This document shows, piece after piece, positions 38,374 through 47,283 of a stretch of DNA of 64,000 nucleotides. The notes under the pieces were generated by a model. It searched no databases. It was not told the origin of the DNA and saw only the letters and a program-made list of their open reading frames with translations. This stretch comes from Acinetobacter vivianii (GTDB lineage: Bacteria; Pseudomonadota; Gammaproteobacteria; Pseudomonadales; Moraxellaceae): assembly GCF_014635885.1 (NCBI RefSeq), contig NZ_BMDR01000001.1:558001-622000 (forward strand), given 5' to 3'. The number at the start of each line of letters is the position of its first letter. The first letter of the stretch is position 1. The position numbers and the translations under genes were made by a program.

Positions 38374-40533
38374 TTAAAACTTAAAATTCACTGAAGCAGT
38401 AAAGTTACGCGCCACACCCCACGTATTTGTAGTATTTGCCTTGTACTCTTTATCAAATAAATTATTCACATTTAAGCCAAGACTGACATCTGGAGTCATT
38501 TGATAACGCCCCATCAAATTGACTAACGCATAACTGTCTTGTCTGTTCAATTGAGCAGCTAAGCCTCCAGCTTTTGCGGAAGCGGCATCATAAATTTCAC
38601 TTTGCCAATTCACACCACCGCCTATAGTGATCTTATCCAGCTTATATGTGGTAAATAATTTAAAGGTATTCTTCGGTAAAATAGGATTCAGAATTTCGCC
38701 ATTCTGATTTTTAGCATCAGTATGTGTATAGCCAGCCTGAATATTCCAATCTGGTAAAACTTCACCAGCAAGACTTAATTCATAGCCCTTCACTTTCGCA
38801 CCATCTACAGCAATATAAGGCTGAAAATCCAACTCTGCTGTTCCAGCACTGGTATCCTGAATTGCGAAGTTATCCTGTTTCATTGAGAAATAGGCAGCAC
38901 TTGCGTTCAAACGCCCTTCATAAAAATCTGCTTTTAGACCCACCTCAAAACTATTGCCTTCTTCTGGATCTAGATAGTTTTCATTTTTATCTTTTCGAGA
39001 AGAAGGATTAAAAATTGTGGTATAGCTGCTATAAGCAGATACATTCTCCGTCAGATTAAGAATTAAACCTGCATACGGCGTAAAAACCCCATTCTGTTTT
39101 TGTTCATTATCCGTGGTTTTACGTTCCCAGTTACTAAAACGTGTACCTAATACCAGTTTTAATGGATCAAGCAATTGTAATTTCGCAGCGGCAAAGGCAC
39201 CTAATTGCTGCTCATCTACAAGATTACGACCACTTTCTTTTATATCCGGTCTCAGACTCGCTCCATTCCAACCTGTAATATTTTCAATGACATAGTAACG
39301 GTTGAAAGTTGGATCATCCGATTGAATCCGATAACCATTTACCCCAAAACTAACATCATGTTCGTGCCCAAATGCCTGAAACTTCCCTGATGTATATAGA
39401 TCTAGGGAATGTACCTCTGGTGTACTTTCTAAACGCCCACTCGTCACCACCATTTGTCCTGGTTGTAAGGTTAAGGTTTTATTCACACTATATGGCTTAT
39501 CATAAGTAATGCCCCCAGATCCAGCGACGCCATACTCACGTTTATTGCTTGCCTTGGTAAATGCATAATTCGCAATTGCCTGCCAGTTATCATTAAACTG
39601 ATGTTCAAGGCCTAGAAAAATATTTAATTTCTCAGTGTCGCTAAAGGTAAAGTTTGCCGCAGGATTATCCTTTCTCCCAAAACTTACCTGCTTTTGTCCA
39701 TCATGCGTTATAAATGGAAAACCGTGCGCCGTCGCCCCATCAATTTTGACTTGTTGTGCTGTAAGAGCCGTAGTAAGCGTTGTTTTATCGCTTAAATCAA
39801 CATCTAAAGCCCCATAAATCACTGCATTTTGACGATGAAACCGATCCTGTTGATTGCCGCCTTCCTCATAAACAGCGACGGTACGACCACGAATCGAGTT
39901 ATCCTGATTTAGCCCACCGCTTACATCAATTTGACTCCGATACCGATCCCAATTACCCGCTTGTACATTAACGGCCCCTTTTACCTCTGCTGTAGGACGT
40001 TTTCGTACATAGTTAATGCTGGCACTTGGATTGCCTGATCCACTGGTCAAACCTGTAGCGCCTTTGGTCACCTCGATACGTTCATAAAGTGCTGAATCTT
40101 CAAGACCAAACATATCTGCACCACCAAAAGAAGCAGTTGATGTTGGTATTCCATCGCGTTGAACATTGGTGATTGCAAAACCTCGTGAATAATAAGTGTT
40201 ATAGCCCGCACCCAATTGCCCATACTGAACCATGGTGACACCAGCAGTCTGAGCCAAGACATCATTGGTACTATTCAGGTTTTGGTCTTCGATTTGTTGT
40301 GCTGTAAATACCGTGACACTCTGAGGTGTTTCTTTCAGAGATAAATCAAGTTTCGTCGCAGATTTTGATTTTTTTACGGTATAGGATGGATCTGCTTGTT
40401 CTGCTTTTAAATGAATTGTGGGTAAAACATTATTGCTCTTTTGCTCCATACGAGAATCATTTGCCCATGCGACATTGTGATATTGACCAGCCAAAACAAA
40501 CATGATCGCAGTATATAAATGATGGTGCTTCAT
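38374..40533 (-). CDS. TonB-dependent siderophore receptor
   Basis: The 719-residue protein has a signal peptide (cleavage near AWA), a plug domain (about 60-170, with TPQSVTVFTAQQI and the loop VTKGATGLTSGSGNPSASINYVRKRP) and a 22-strand outer-membrane barrel ending in aromatic Phe (ASVNFKF). It imports a ferric siderophore by energy from TonB/ExbBD. There is no N-terminal signalling domain, so it should not act through an anti-sigma factor. Divergent from three membrane genes, with a Fur-box-like site before it. Substrate unknown. Confidence 0.93.
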   Translation of the reverse strand: MKHHHLYTAIMFVLAGQYHNVAWANDSRMEQKSNNVLPTIHLKAEQADPSYTVKKSKSATKLDLSLKETPQSVTVFTAQQIEDQNLNSTNDVLAQTAGVTMVQYGQLGAGYNTYYSRGFAITNVQRDGIPTSTASFGGADMFGLEDSALYERIEVTKGATGLTSGSGNPSASINYVRKRPTAEVKGAVNVQAGNWDRYRSQIDVSGGLNQDNSIRGRTVAVYEEGGNQQDRFHRQNAVIYGALDVDLSDKTTLTTALTAQQVKIDGATAHGFPFITHDGQKQVSFGRKDNPAANFTFSDTEKLNIFLGLEHQFNDNWQAIANYAFTKASNKREYGVAGSGGITYDKPYSVNKTLTLQPGQMVVTSGRLESTPEVHSLDLYTSGKFQAFGHEHDVSFGVNGYRIQSDDPTFNRYYVIENITGWNGASLRPDIKESGRNLVDEQQLGAFAAAKLQLLDPLKLVLGTRFSNWERKTTDNEQKQNGVFTPYAGLILNLTENVSAYSSYTTIFNPSSRKDKNENYLDPEEGNSFEVGLKADFYEGRLNASAAYFSMKQDNFAIQDTSAGTAELDFQPYIAVDGAKVKGYELSLAGEVLPDWNIQAGYTHTDAKNQNGEILNPILPKNTFKLFTTYKLDKITIGGGVNWQSEIYDAASAKAGGLAAQLNRQDSYALVNLMGRYQMTPDVSLGLNVNNLFDKEYKANTTNTWGVARNFTASVNFKF

Positions 40534-40573
40534 TCTTTCCCCCTGAAAATATTTTTTTACATTCTACATAAAT

Positions 40574-40592
40574 GCAAATGATTATCAATAAC
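40574..40592 (-). promoter_or_regulatory. Fur-box-like site for the receptor gene
   Basis: The minus-strand 19-mer GTTATTGATAATCATTTGC matches GATAATGATAATCATTATC at 15 of 19 positions. It lies 41 bases upstream of the receptor start, so iron repression is likely. Confidence 0.7.
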
Positions 40593-40665
40593 AATGATTT
40601 CCTTTGTTCCTTTTGGATTTGATTAAGTTTTTGAATATAGGCTTTAATTTTGCTAAAATTTAAAC

Positions 40666-40684
40666 AATAATTATTATCATTACT
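40666..40684 (+). promoter_or_regulatory. Fur-box-like site for the membrane-protein operon
   Basis: AATAATTATTATCATTACT matches the Fur consensus at 14 of 19 positions, 18 bases before the ATG at 40702. It is weaker than the first site. Confidence 0.6.
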
Positions 40685-40701
40685 ATTTGCAGATTTCACA
40701 T

Positions 40702-40959
40702 ATGACTTTAAAACTAATCGGGATCACTGTCACACTTTTATCCTGTATGGGTCTTTATCTCAGCCATCCCAATCAAAATTTCTTAAAAAAACAACTGGGT
40801 CGTTATTTTTTTTATACGGCCATAATCGGTTTATTGATTGGTTTAAGCATATTGCTTTATGCGTTGCCTTTACTCGTGGCAATCTTGATCTGGCTTGCAA
40901 TTGCGACACTAGTCTGGTCATTCGCTCCTCTGCTCATGCTAATGAAAAGGTCAAATTAA
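40702..40959 (+). CDS. Small membrane protein of iron-uptake locus
   Basis: The 85-residue protein has two or three hydrophobic helices (IGITVTLLSCMGLYLS, FFYTAIIGLLIGLSILLY, LVAILIWLAIATLVWSF). In similar loci such a gene is annotated as DUF3325-like, which is my memory and not shown by the sequence. It starts a run of three genes at one- or two-base spacing. The ATG at 40702 is favoured over an upstream TTG-type start at 40687. Confidence 0.6.
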   Translation: MTLKLIGITVTLLSCMGLYLSHPNQNFLKKQLGRYFFYTAIIGLLIGLSILLYALPLLVAILIWLAIATLVWSFAPLLMLMKRSN

Positions 40960-40960
40960 A

Positions 40961-41248
40961 ATGGATATGCTGAAACAAAAATTACAACCAGACTGGTGGA
41001 CAAAAACGTTTGCCGGTTTCTTTCTAGGACTGAGCTTTGCCATGGCAATGGGTGCAATCATCGTTCTACTCAACAAGTCACACTCGGACTCCTCTATTGC
41101 ACCTCAATTAGGTATGTGGTCGATCCCGTGGTTCTGGCTATTTGCTTTCTTTATTGCCTATTTCATCCCGAAAGGTTGGCAAACGATGCTGATTTTCAGT
41201 ATTGCGAATGTGCTTGCTTATACCCTGTTGTTCTGGTTACGAGGTTAA
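40961..41248 (+). CDS. Iron-locus membrane protein, DUF3649-like
   Basis: The 95-residue protein has a soluble N-terminus (LKQKLQPDWWTKTFAG) and three hydrophobic helices, ending LAYTLLFWLRG. The pattern recalls the DUF3649 iron-uptake family. AAAAGG precedes the ATG. It follows the preceding gene by one base and is followed by the PepSY gene after two, so it belongs to the same operon. Function unknown. Confidence 0.68.
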   Translation: MDMLKQKLQPDWWTKTFAGFFLGLSFAMAMGAIIVLLNKSHSDSSIAPQLGMWSIPWFWLFAFFIAYFIPKGWQTMLIFSIANVLAYTLLFWLRG

Positions 41249-41250
41249 AA

Positions 41251-42909
41251 ATGAAAGTTCGCGCAGATATCATTAAAACAGGTAAAAATCTTCATACATG
41301 GGTCGGAATCAGCGCAGGTATTCTTCTGTTTATCTGTTTTTTTGCTGGTGGTTTAACCATGTTTCAACATCAATTGAGTCAATGGGCAACACCTCCTCAA
41401 CAAAAACTAGCAGCCATTCAACCTAACCAATATAACCAGCTCGTTGAACAAGTGCAGGCACAATATCCAGAGACAAAGAAAGCCTTTACGCTCAGTTTTA
41501 GCTCACCAGAAGGACATAATGCGCCGATTCAATGGGAAGCAGCACATGAGCCAGAAGAAGATCATCATGGAATTGATATTGCTCAAACCAGTATGTTGGC
41601 AACACTCGATGCTAATGGTCAGTTGATTGCTCAACAAGTGAATGTGTCTAAATTAGGCTGGCTGATTGAACAACTTCATGAAACCGCAGGCATTCCAGGC
41701 ATGATAGGACATCATACTGCTGGTGTTATGGTGATGGGTATGGTTTCAGTTCTATATTTTCTTGCAATTATGTCTGGTCTGATCGTGTTATTGCCGACAT
41801 TGATCAAAGATTATTTTGCTGTCCGTCCAGGTAAAAATAAAAAACGTTTTTGGTTAGATACCCATAATGTTATCGGGATCACCAGCTTACCATTTCATAT
41901 TATTATCAGCGTTACCGTCGTTGTTTTTGCCTTTCATGATATTTTCTACGGTGCACTCAGCCAACTGGTCTCAAAAGACAAACCACTTTTTGAACGACCG
42001 CCTGCGGTAAAAATTGTTGATCCAGCACCACAGCTCGATGTAGAAAAGATTTTCCAGAATATACAGAAAGCTGCACCTGATTATCGCATTGATGGTATCC
42101 GTTTCAACCAGCTGGATCATCCTGAACGGGCCTCTGCGTTCGTTGCACTATATCATCCAGATCGGATGCTACGGGGCGATACTTTTGACTATATGAATTT
42201 TAATCCTTATCAAGATTCACCTTATCCAACCAAAACCCTATCAACAGAAGAAAGCTCGGCTGCATCACTGATCCGTTCTATGTTCGCACTACATTTTGGA
42301 AATTATGGTGGCGATTCCATTCGCTGGATTTATCTCATCTTTGGTTTAGGTGGTGCTTATTTATTTTATTCTGGCAATATCCTTTGGATTGAAACCCGTT
42401 TACGGAAACAGAAAAATCCTAATCTGCCAGCTCCACAACAACGTAAGGATGTGATGTTTATTGCTAATCTTACGATCGGCGCATGTCTAGGTTGTATGCT
42501 GGCAATATTTGTGAGCATGCTGGTTGGTCGCTGGGCCTACGTCATACCAATGCAATTACAAAGTCATAACCATGTATTCATGTACAGCTACTATTTTGTG
42601 TTTATTGCTTGTGTTTTATACAGCTTTCTAATTGGAGCAGCCAAAGCATTACCTCAGCTCTTCTTTGCAATTGCGGTGATTTTATTGCTTATTCCAACTA
42701 CTTCTGTTCTCGCTTACCTATTTCCTATTCAAAGGTTATGGCATTCAACAGGATATTTAATCTGGATAGATATTGTTGCAGTATGCTTCTCTTTACTGTT
42801 TTTACGCTTTTATCAACAAGCAAGAGATCGAGCACTAAGCGCACCCGTAGGTTCAATCTGGTCCAATCAAAAACAGGATCATTCAGTTCTTACAGAAAAT
42901 CAGGTCTAA
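41251..42909 (+). CDS. PepSY-associated membrane protein (PiuB-like)
   Basis: The 552-residue protein has the PepSY-TM (PiuB) plan: an N-terminal helix (LHTWVGISAGILLFICFFAGG), a periplasmic domain, and three further helices including WLDTHNVIGITSLPFHIIIS with a conserved His. Such proteins accompany siderophore receptors and are thought to help reduce or release iron in the periplasm. The start is the ATG at 41251, two bases after the preceding gene. A longer frame upstream (from 40996) is only an out-of-frame reading of the neighbour. Confidence 0.9.
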   Translation: MKVRADIIKTGKNLHTWVGISAGILLFICFFAGGLTMFQHQLSQWATPPQQKLAAIQPNQYNQLVEQVQAQYPETKKAFTLSFSSPEGHNAPIQWEAAHEPEEDHHGIDIAQTSMLATLDANGQLIAQQVNVSKLGWLIEQLHETAGIPGMIGHHTAGVMVMGMVSVLYFLAIMSGLIVLLPTLIKDYFAVRPGKNKKRFWLDTHNVIGITSLPFHIIISVTVVVFAFHDIFYGALSQLVSKDKPLFERPPAVKIVDPAPQLDVEKIFQNIQKAAPDYRIDGIRFNQLDHPERASAFVALYHPDRMLRGDTFDYMNFNPYQDSPYPTKTLSTEESSAASLIRSMFALHFGNYGGDSIRWIYLIFGLGGAYLFYSGNILWIETRLRKQKNPNLPAPQQRKDVMFIANLTIGACLGCMLAIFVSMLVGRWAYVIPMQLQSHNHVFMYSYYFVFIACVLYSFLIGAAKALPQLFFAIAVILLLIPTTSVLAYLFPIQRLWHSTGYLIWIDIVAVCFSLLFLRFYQQARDRALSAPVGSIWSNQKQDHSVLTENQV

Positions 42910-42959
42910 CTTATTCGTAGATCCAGAGATAAAACAGTCTAATTATTTTTAAAAGCGTA

Positions 42960-42987
42960 AAAAAGCCGATGATATCATCGGCCTTTT
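42960..42987. terminator. Bidirectional terminator
   Basis: AAAAAGCCGATGAT mirrored by ATCATCGGCCTTTTT (42960-42987). It separates the convergent PepSY and DUF2057 genes. Confidence 0.9.
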
Positions 42988-43001
42988 TATTGATATAAGA
43001 T

Positions 43002-43691
43002 TTAGTTGCTTTGTCCAGCCAACCATGCCATGAATTTTTGACGTTCAGCTTTCGATGCTTTTTGCCATAATTCTGCCATTTGCTGATCGGTTGTCTTGGT
43101 TGCACCTACTTGAGCTGCTGTTGTTACAGCAACAGGTGCAGTTGCAACAACCGCTGCTTGTGTAGCAGTTCCTGAGTAAACAGGTGCTGGCTGATTGGCA
43201 ACATTGTTTTTATTCTTTTGGGTTAAATCCAGAGTGCGGCTTAAAAAATTATTGCCTGAGAACCAAGGTTGTGCTTCATTGTTCGCACCCGTTTGTTGAA
43301 CGACAAGCTTTTTATTTTGATCATATAAAGCAACTGTAGGCTGATCAGCATATTTCTTTGCGGCTTCAAAATCTTTAGGTGCGTTGATCAAACCTAAAGT
43401 ATAAGTTTGATTATCTTGAAGGTTCGGTGCCTGAATCGTGATTACACCTGACTTAAGGATGTCATGCTCACCATTCAAATGCTCAAAATATTCGCGATAA
43501 CGAACATTAACCACTAAATTACCCGGATCGACCTGATAGTTATTGTTTTTCGAAGGAATTAATCCATTATTCACTTCTTGACCATTTACAGCAAGAATCA
43601 CGATTTCTTCAGGTGCAGTGATTGTAACTGCTGAAAACACTGAACTACTTAATAATAACCCGAAAGCAGCAACACCAACTCTTAAAGACAT
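43002..43691 (-). CDS. DUF2057 family secreted protein (YccT-like)
   Basis: The 229-residue protein has a signal peptide cleaved after SVFSA and a beta-rich domain with ITAPEEIVILAVNGQEV and RYREYFEHLNGEHDILKSG, typical of DUF2057. An Ala/Val/Thr-rich spacer (about 165-200) follows, and then a helical end AELWQKASKAERQKFMAWL. In E. coli YccT (CsgI) inhibits curli assembly; whether this protein does so is unknown. It stands alone and is convergent with the PepSY gene. Confidence 0.85.
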   Translation of the reverse strand: MSLRVGVAAFGLLLSSSVFSAVTITAPEEIVILAVNGQEVNNGLIPSKNNNYQVDPGNLVVNVRYREYFEHLNGEHDILKSGVITIQAPNLQDNQTYTLGLINAPKDFEAAKKYADQPTVALYDQNKKLVVQQTGANNEAQPWFSGNNFLSRTLDLTQKNKNNVANQPAPVYSGTATQAAVVATAPVAVTTAAQVGATKTTDQQMAELWQKASKAERQKFMAWLAGQSN

Positions 43692-44135
43692 TAGACTCTT
43701 CTCGTTATAAACAATTTATAAAACCGTATGCACTATGCAATGTGATTATGACGATTTTATGACAAAAGTTAAAACTGCCTATTGCAACTATTTAGCTTCG
43801 TTAAGATAAGTACAGCTTAAAACCAGCAAAAGAAAAAAAGCTTTATCTAAAACTTAGTGTTAAAAGGCAAAGATTTCAACATTCTTTGATATCTACAACC
43901 CCTTAATACAACCCTATTATTATTTATTTTTTGATTTTTACTGAGTTTTTAATAATTTAGATTGCAATTCAAGATTTCTCTAAAAGATTTTTCTGTAACT
44001 TTTCGCGATTGGTACCCTCCAACAATTCCTTAAACACTTTTACACCATATGGTCTAACGGACTTGGTCAAAATGATGATTACACCAATCTTGCAATTTAG
44101 GGTATAAAAAATGCCAGACAAGACTTCGTTAGGTG
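43692..44135. other. Intergenic region before the small membrane peptides
   Basis: AT-rich sequence holding the promoter of the DUF2057 gene. I find no RNA gene, repeat or coding frame in it. Confidence 0.35.
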
Positions 44136-44249
44136 TTAATTTGGACTCACAAAGTAAAATAGAAATATAAGTGCCGCCAGCATAAGACTAGCAATAACCA
44201 GATAAAAATCTACCGTATTAAAGCTTTTCAAAAACTTAAAAATATTCAT
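44136..44249 (-). CDS. 37-residue membrane peptide, copy 1
   Basis: The frame begins MNIFKFLKSFNTVDFYLVIA, continues as one hydrophobic helix (about residues 15-34) and ends FYFVSPN. AGAGG lies nine bases before the ATG. Copy 2, exactly 300 bases upstream, shares MNI-KFLKSFNT, the helix and the PN end. The conservation of protein over DNA suggests that it is expressed. I know no family. It could be a small membrane regulator or a toxin-like peptide; there is no antisense RNA evidence. Confidence 0.6.
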   Translation of the reverse strand: MNIFKFLKSFNTVDFYLVIASLMLAALIFLFYFVSPN

Positions 44250-44392
44250 AATTATCAACCTCTTCTCGTTAAAATTTTTATATCAGATTAAGTGTAATCA
44301 TTCGTAATCAGATTGTAATTATCGTGTTTAAATTATTACCACATTGTAACCATTGAAACATCTTGTCTCTTCCGCAAGAACATATAAGCAGT

Positions 44393-44414
44393 AAAAAACC
44401 ACCCGAAAGTGGCT
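44393..44414 (-). terminator. Terminator downstream of membrane peptide copy 2
   Basis: Minus strand AGCCAC, TTTCG loop, GGTGGT, then five or six T. It ends the transcript of copy 2, which shows the two peptide genes may be separate units. Confidence 0.7.
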
Positions 44415-44435
44415 TTGCTTAACAATGATTAATAC

Positions 44436-44549
44436 TTAATTTGGATCAATGAAATAAAAATATAAAATAAGTATGACAAGCACAACGCTTGCAACAATCA
44501 GATAAGCCCCAATTGTATTAAAGCTTTTTAAAAACTTGATAATATTCAT
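44436..44549 (-). CDS. 37-residue membrane peptide, copy 2
   Basis: The frame begins MNIIKFLKSFNTIGAYLIVA, continues as a hydrophobic helix and ends YFIDPN. GGGG lies nine bases before the ATG (AAGGGGTTGAAAATT). Of 37 residues some 21 agree with copy 1; many third positions differ, so the peptide seems to be under selection. A terminator follows. Not a recognised family. Confidence 0.62.
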   Translation of the reverse strand: MNIIKFLKSFNTIGAYLIVASVVLVILILYFYFIDPN

Positions 44550-44886
44550 AATTTTCAACCCCTTGAAAAGTAAAATAAAGTACCCCAAAAACAGCACTTC
44601 ACTCTATTATTTTACCAAATGGTCAAAAATACTCAATTCAAATCTACAGTACTGAGTTTGTTTTTTATAGATAATTTAAATGGATAAGCTCCAAGCATAG
44701 AGAGTGTCTACTCTGGGTAAAACTTAACTATAGGTCGCATTGCCATTCAGCTTTTAATGGCCAATGCATAGCTCGAATAACCTGTCCTATGCAACTAGCT
44801 AATGAATGTAAGTCAGATATCATTATTACGGAAGCTTTGGGTGGAAAAGTAATCAGTCCACCCAATTACATCAGAAATCAGTCGCC
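44550..44886. other. Intergenic region with an imperfect hairpin
   Basis: About 340 bases, AT-rich. At 44737-44767, GCATTGCCATT and AATGGCCAATGC form an imperfect eleven-base hairpin. I see no coding frame or known RNA here. Confidence 0.35.
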
Positions 44887-45348
44887 TTAATCTCCAATCG
44901 GAATTGATAATTTAAGCTGATTACTTCTATGCTCTAAAGGTAATGGACTATATTTCATAATTTTTTGTTGATAGTCTTGGTTTGAAATCATCCCTCTATT
45001 TCGAGCCTTCTGTAATGAATTGAATTGCTGCTCTTGCCCATGCGCATCTAAAGCACCCAAATGTCGATGCTCAAGATAATACTGCGCTCTGTCATGAGGA
45101 CTCATATTAGAAGTAATTGATTGAATTTCATTCAAGCTTTCTAAATCTTGAGTCCGTTGACTTAGACGCTCTTGCTCTTGCTGCTTCAATGACTCAAAGA
45201 AATCAACTTGTTCACTACTCTCGATTTGAGATTGAGGTTCGTCATTTTGCAAAATCAATATAGATTGAGGTTTATTAAATAAGTCATCTGCACTATAAAC
45301 TGAACCAGAAATCACCGTACTTATAAGAAGAATTAATATTTTTTTCAC
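44887..45348 (-). CDS. Secreted protein of unknown function
   Basis: From the GTG at 45348 the product is 153 residues, with a signal peptide (KKILILLISTVISGSVYS) and a Gln/Glu/Ser-rich helical part. The frame runs upstream to a TTG at 45381, which would put extra residues before the signal peptide; neither start has a good ribosome site. It contains SPHDRAQYYLEHRHLGALD, which I do not recognise. It stands alone. Confidence 0.6.
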   Translation of the reverse strand: MKKILILLISTVISGSVYSADDLFNKPQSILILQNDEPQSQIESSEQVDFFESLKQQEQERLSQRTQDLESLNEIQSITSNMSPHDRAQYYLEHRHLGALDAHGQEQQFNSLQKARNRGMISNQDYQQKIMKYSPLPLEHRSNQLKLSIPIGD

Positions 45349-45717
45349 CAAGCCACCCAATAAACAAACAAATAAAGACAAGTGTATATTTTACACTTTT
45401 CACATAATTATTTCAAATTAAGCATTATAAAACAAAAACTTATAATTAAACCAACAAATCATAACTGCCTCTTAAAGTTACTGGTATTTCAGTAAGTCAC
45501 AGACCTAATTGGCTTAAAAACATACAAATGGCTTTCCGCGAAATATAAGACAAGCTTCCCAAAGCAATTGAAATAACTAGTTTTAAATATTTTTTAATAA
45601 TTTAATTAACACGAAGTCATCATTTCTAGATGGATAAAACAAATGCGCCACAAACCGAAACCCTCTACTTTTTTGTTTTCATGGATATTGAGAAATCAAA
45701 CGTAGGAGAACTTCGGT
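45349..45717. other. Divergent intergenic region
   Basis: AT-rich sequence between the secreted protein (leftward) and the oxidase-like gene (rightward). Apart from the AGGAG site of the latter, nothing stands out. Confidence 0.3.
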
Positions 45718-46206
45718 ATGAACAACCTAAACAGTGAATATCAAGAATTAAATCAATTACTTAAAGGCATTAAATTTGCCATGGTTACTTTCATTTCTGA
45801 AAAAGGCCACTTACACTCTGTCCCAATGACTACCCAAGATACTAATTTTAATGGAATCGTATGGTTTTTAGGTTCTAAAAGTTCTGAACTGGTGAAAAGT
45901 ATTCCACTAAATAACCAAGTCAATTTGGGATATAGCAATATATCGAATAATGATTATGTTTCGATTAATGGTATCGCTGAGTGTGTCGTCGATCCTGCGA
46001 TTCTTGATCAGATCTGGTCTCCTGCTTATGAAGCATTCTTTGAACATGGTAAATCTGACCCAGATATTCAACTACTCCGTGTGATCTGCAACGGCGCTCA
46101 ATATTGGAAAGGTTCAGGTAAAGTAGCAACCCTATTCAAACTTGCTAAAGCTTCTATTACAGGAGAATCTGAGGAGCTTGGCATGACGAAAAACATCTCC
46201 CTGTAA
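45718..46206 (+). CDS. Pyridoxamine 5'-phosphate oxidase-like general stress protein
   Basis: The 162-residue protein matches the GS26-like group of split-barrel flavin-binding proteins: AMVTFISEKGHLHSVPMT, GIVWFLGSKSSELVKSIPLNNQVNLGYS and YVSINGIAECV are the family's strand pattern, with GSSKVAT-like end as GSGKVATLF. Members bind FMN and are often stress-induced; the reaction is unknown. AGGAG precedes the ATG by nine bases. It stands alone, ending in a terminator. Confidence 0.85.
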   Translation: MNNLNSEYQELNQLLKGIKFAMVTFISEKGHLHSVPMTTQDTNFNGIVWFLGSKSSELVKSIPLNNQVNLGYSNISNNDYVSINGIAECVVDPAILDQIWSPAYEAFFEHGKSDPDIQLLRVICNGAQYWKGSGKVATLFKLAKASITGESEELGMTKNISL

Positions 46207-46308
46207 ATTTAGTGAGCTTTCTTATAAGACGGCACCTAATTTGTCTTCTCTCAATGAAATGCTCCTCTAACAGCGCATGAGTTTAAAAGAGAAATTTTTT
46301 ACTCCAAT

Positions 46309-46338
46309 AAAAAAGAGCACATAAAGTGCTCTTTTTTT
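46309..46338. terminator. Bidirectional terminator
   Basis: AAAAAAGAGCAC, five-base loop, GTGCTCTTTTTTT. It separates the stress protein and the nitroreductase. Confidence 0.92.
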
Positions 46339-46354
46339 GATGCCCGATCTAAAC

Positions 46355-46951
46355 TTAGTTGAAAGTTTTGAAACGTGCTGCATCATCCATATATGTTTTG
46401 TCGCCAGCAGCAGCTTCGATAGAACCGAATACAAGCTGAGCACGTAATTTCCAGTTTGCAGGAATATCAAAAGTTTCTGCAACTTCAGCATCAATAATTG
46501 GATTGTAATGCTGTAATGACGCACCAACACCAATCTCAGATAAAGCAGTCCAAGTTGCAAATTGAGCAATTGCACTTGAGTGTTCAGACCATACTGGGAA
46601 GTTATCTGCATATAGCGCGAATTGCTCTTGTAGGCCTTTTACAACATCTTGATCTTCATAAAATAACGCTGTACCAAAACCTGCTGCAAAGCTATCAATT
46701 TTCGCACTTGTATTAGCGAAAGCTTCGGCTGGAACCATTTTACGTAAAGTTTCACGTACAATTTCCCAGAATTTTGCATGTGATTCACCATATAAAGTCA
46801 CAACACGTGAAGTTTGTGAGTTGAATGATGATGGGCTTTGTTTCACAGCTTCACGGATCGTTTCTTCAATTGTCGCTTGGTCTACGGTAAGGTTTTTACC
46901 AATCGCATAAATTGTACGGCGTGATTTAATACTATTTAAGAAGTTGCTCAT
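46355..46951 (-). CDS. Nitroreductase family protein
   Basis: The 198-residue protein fits the FMN-dependent nitroreductase family, of the YdgI/HBN1-like branch: SRRTIYAIGK near the N-terminus (with the FMN-binding Arg pair) and SPSSFNSQTSRVV, with GVGASLQHYNPIID later. Such enzymes reduce nitro compounds or quinones with NAD(P)H; the substrate is unknown. AGGAATAACAAC precedes the ATG. Stands alone. Confidence 0.87.
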   Translation of the reverse strand: MSNFLNSIKSRRTIYAIGKNLTVDQATIEETIREAVKQSPSSFNSQTSRVVTLYGESHAKFWEIVRETLRKMVPAEAFANTSAKIDSFAAGFGTALFYEDQDVVKGLQEQFALYADNFPVWSEHSSAIAQFATWTALSEIGVGASLQHYNPIIDAEVAETFDIPANWKLRAQLVFGSIEAAAGDKTYMDDAARFKTFN

Positions 46952-47237
46952 GTTGTTATTCCTACCTTGTGCCCTGAGGCGTTATCTTGGATTGAATGTA
47001 GTGTATAACGAGGTATTTTTTAGGAATAGACCAAAAAACATAACAGATCGTTCTTTTTTTGAAACAATGCTAATTAATATACTGTTCTGGTTCAGATGTA
47101 ATTGGGCTTTAATGGGTTGACTTCTAGCTCTCGGCCCTTGCAAATCTTATTATTTTGTTCTGTTCCACTCTATCTCTTTCAGTAGAATGATTCGCAATCA
47201 CTCAATGATATTGCCGGCTATATCTTGTTTTTAAAAA
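46952..47237. other. Intergenic region between nitroreductase promoter and ftsY terminator
   Basis: Region with the nitroreductase promoter. I see no RNA gene or small frame; AT-rich, with no clear regulator site. Confidence 0.3.
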
Positions 47238-47266
47238 GAAAAAAAGCCGAAAACTCGGCTTTTATT
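47238..47266 (-). terminator. Terminator of ftsY
   Basis: Minus strand AAAAGCCGA, GTTT loop, TCGGCTTTTTTT. It lies just after the ftsY stop codon. Confidence 0.88.
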
Positions 47267-47283
47267 TCATATTAGAATCTAAT

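Noticed and set aside
40996..41250. Upstream extension of the PepSY frame
   Set aside because: It overlaps the preceding membrane gene in another frame; the ATG at 41251 gives the family's normal N-terminus.
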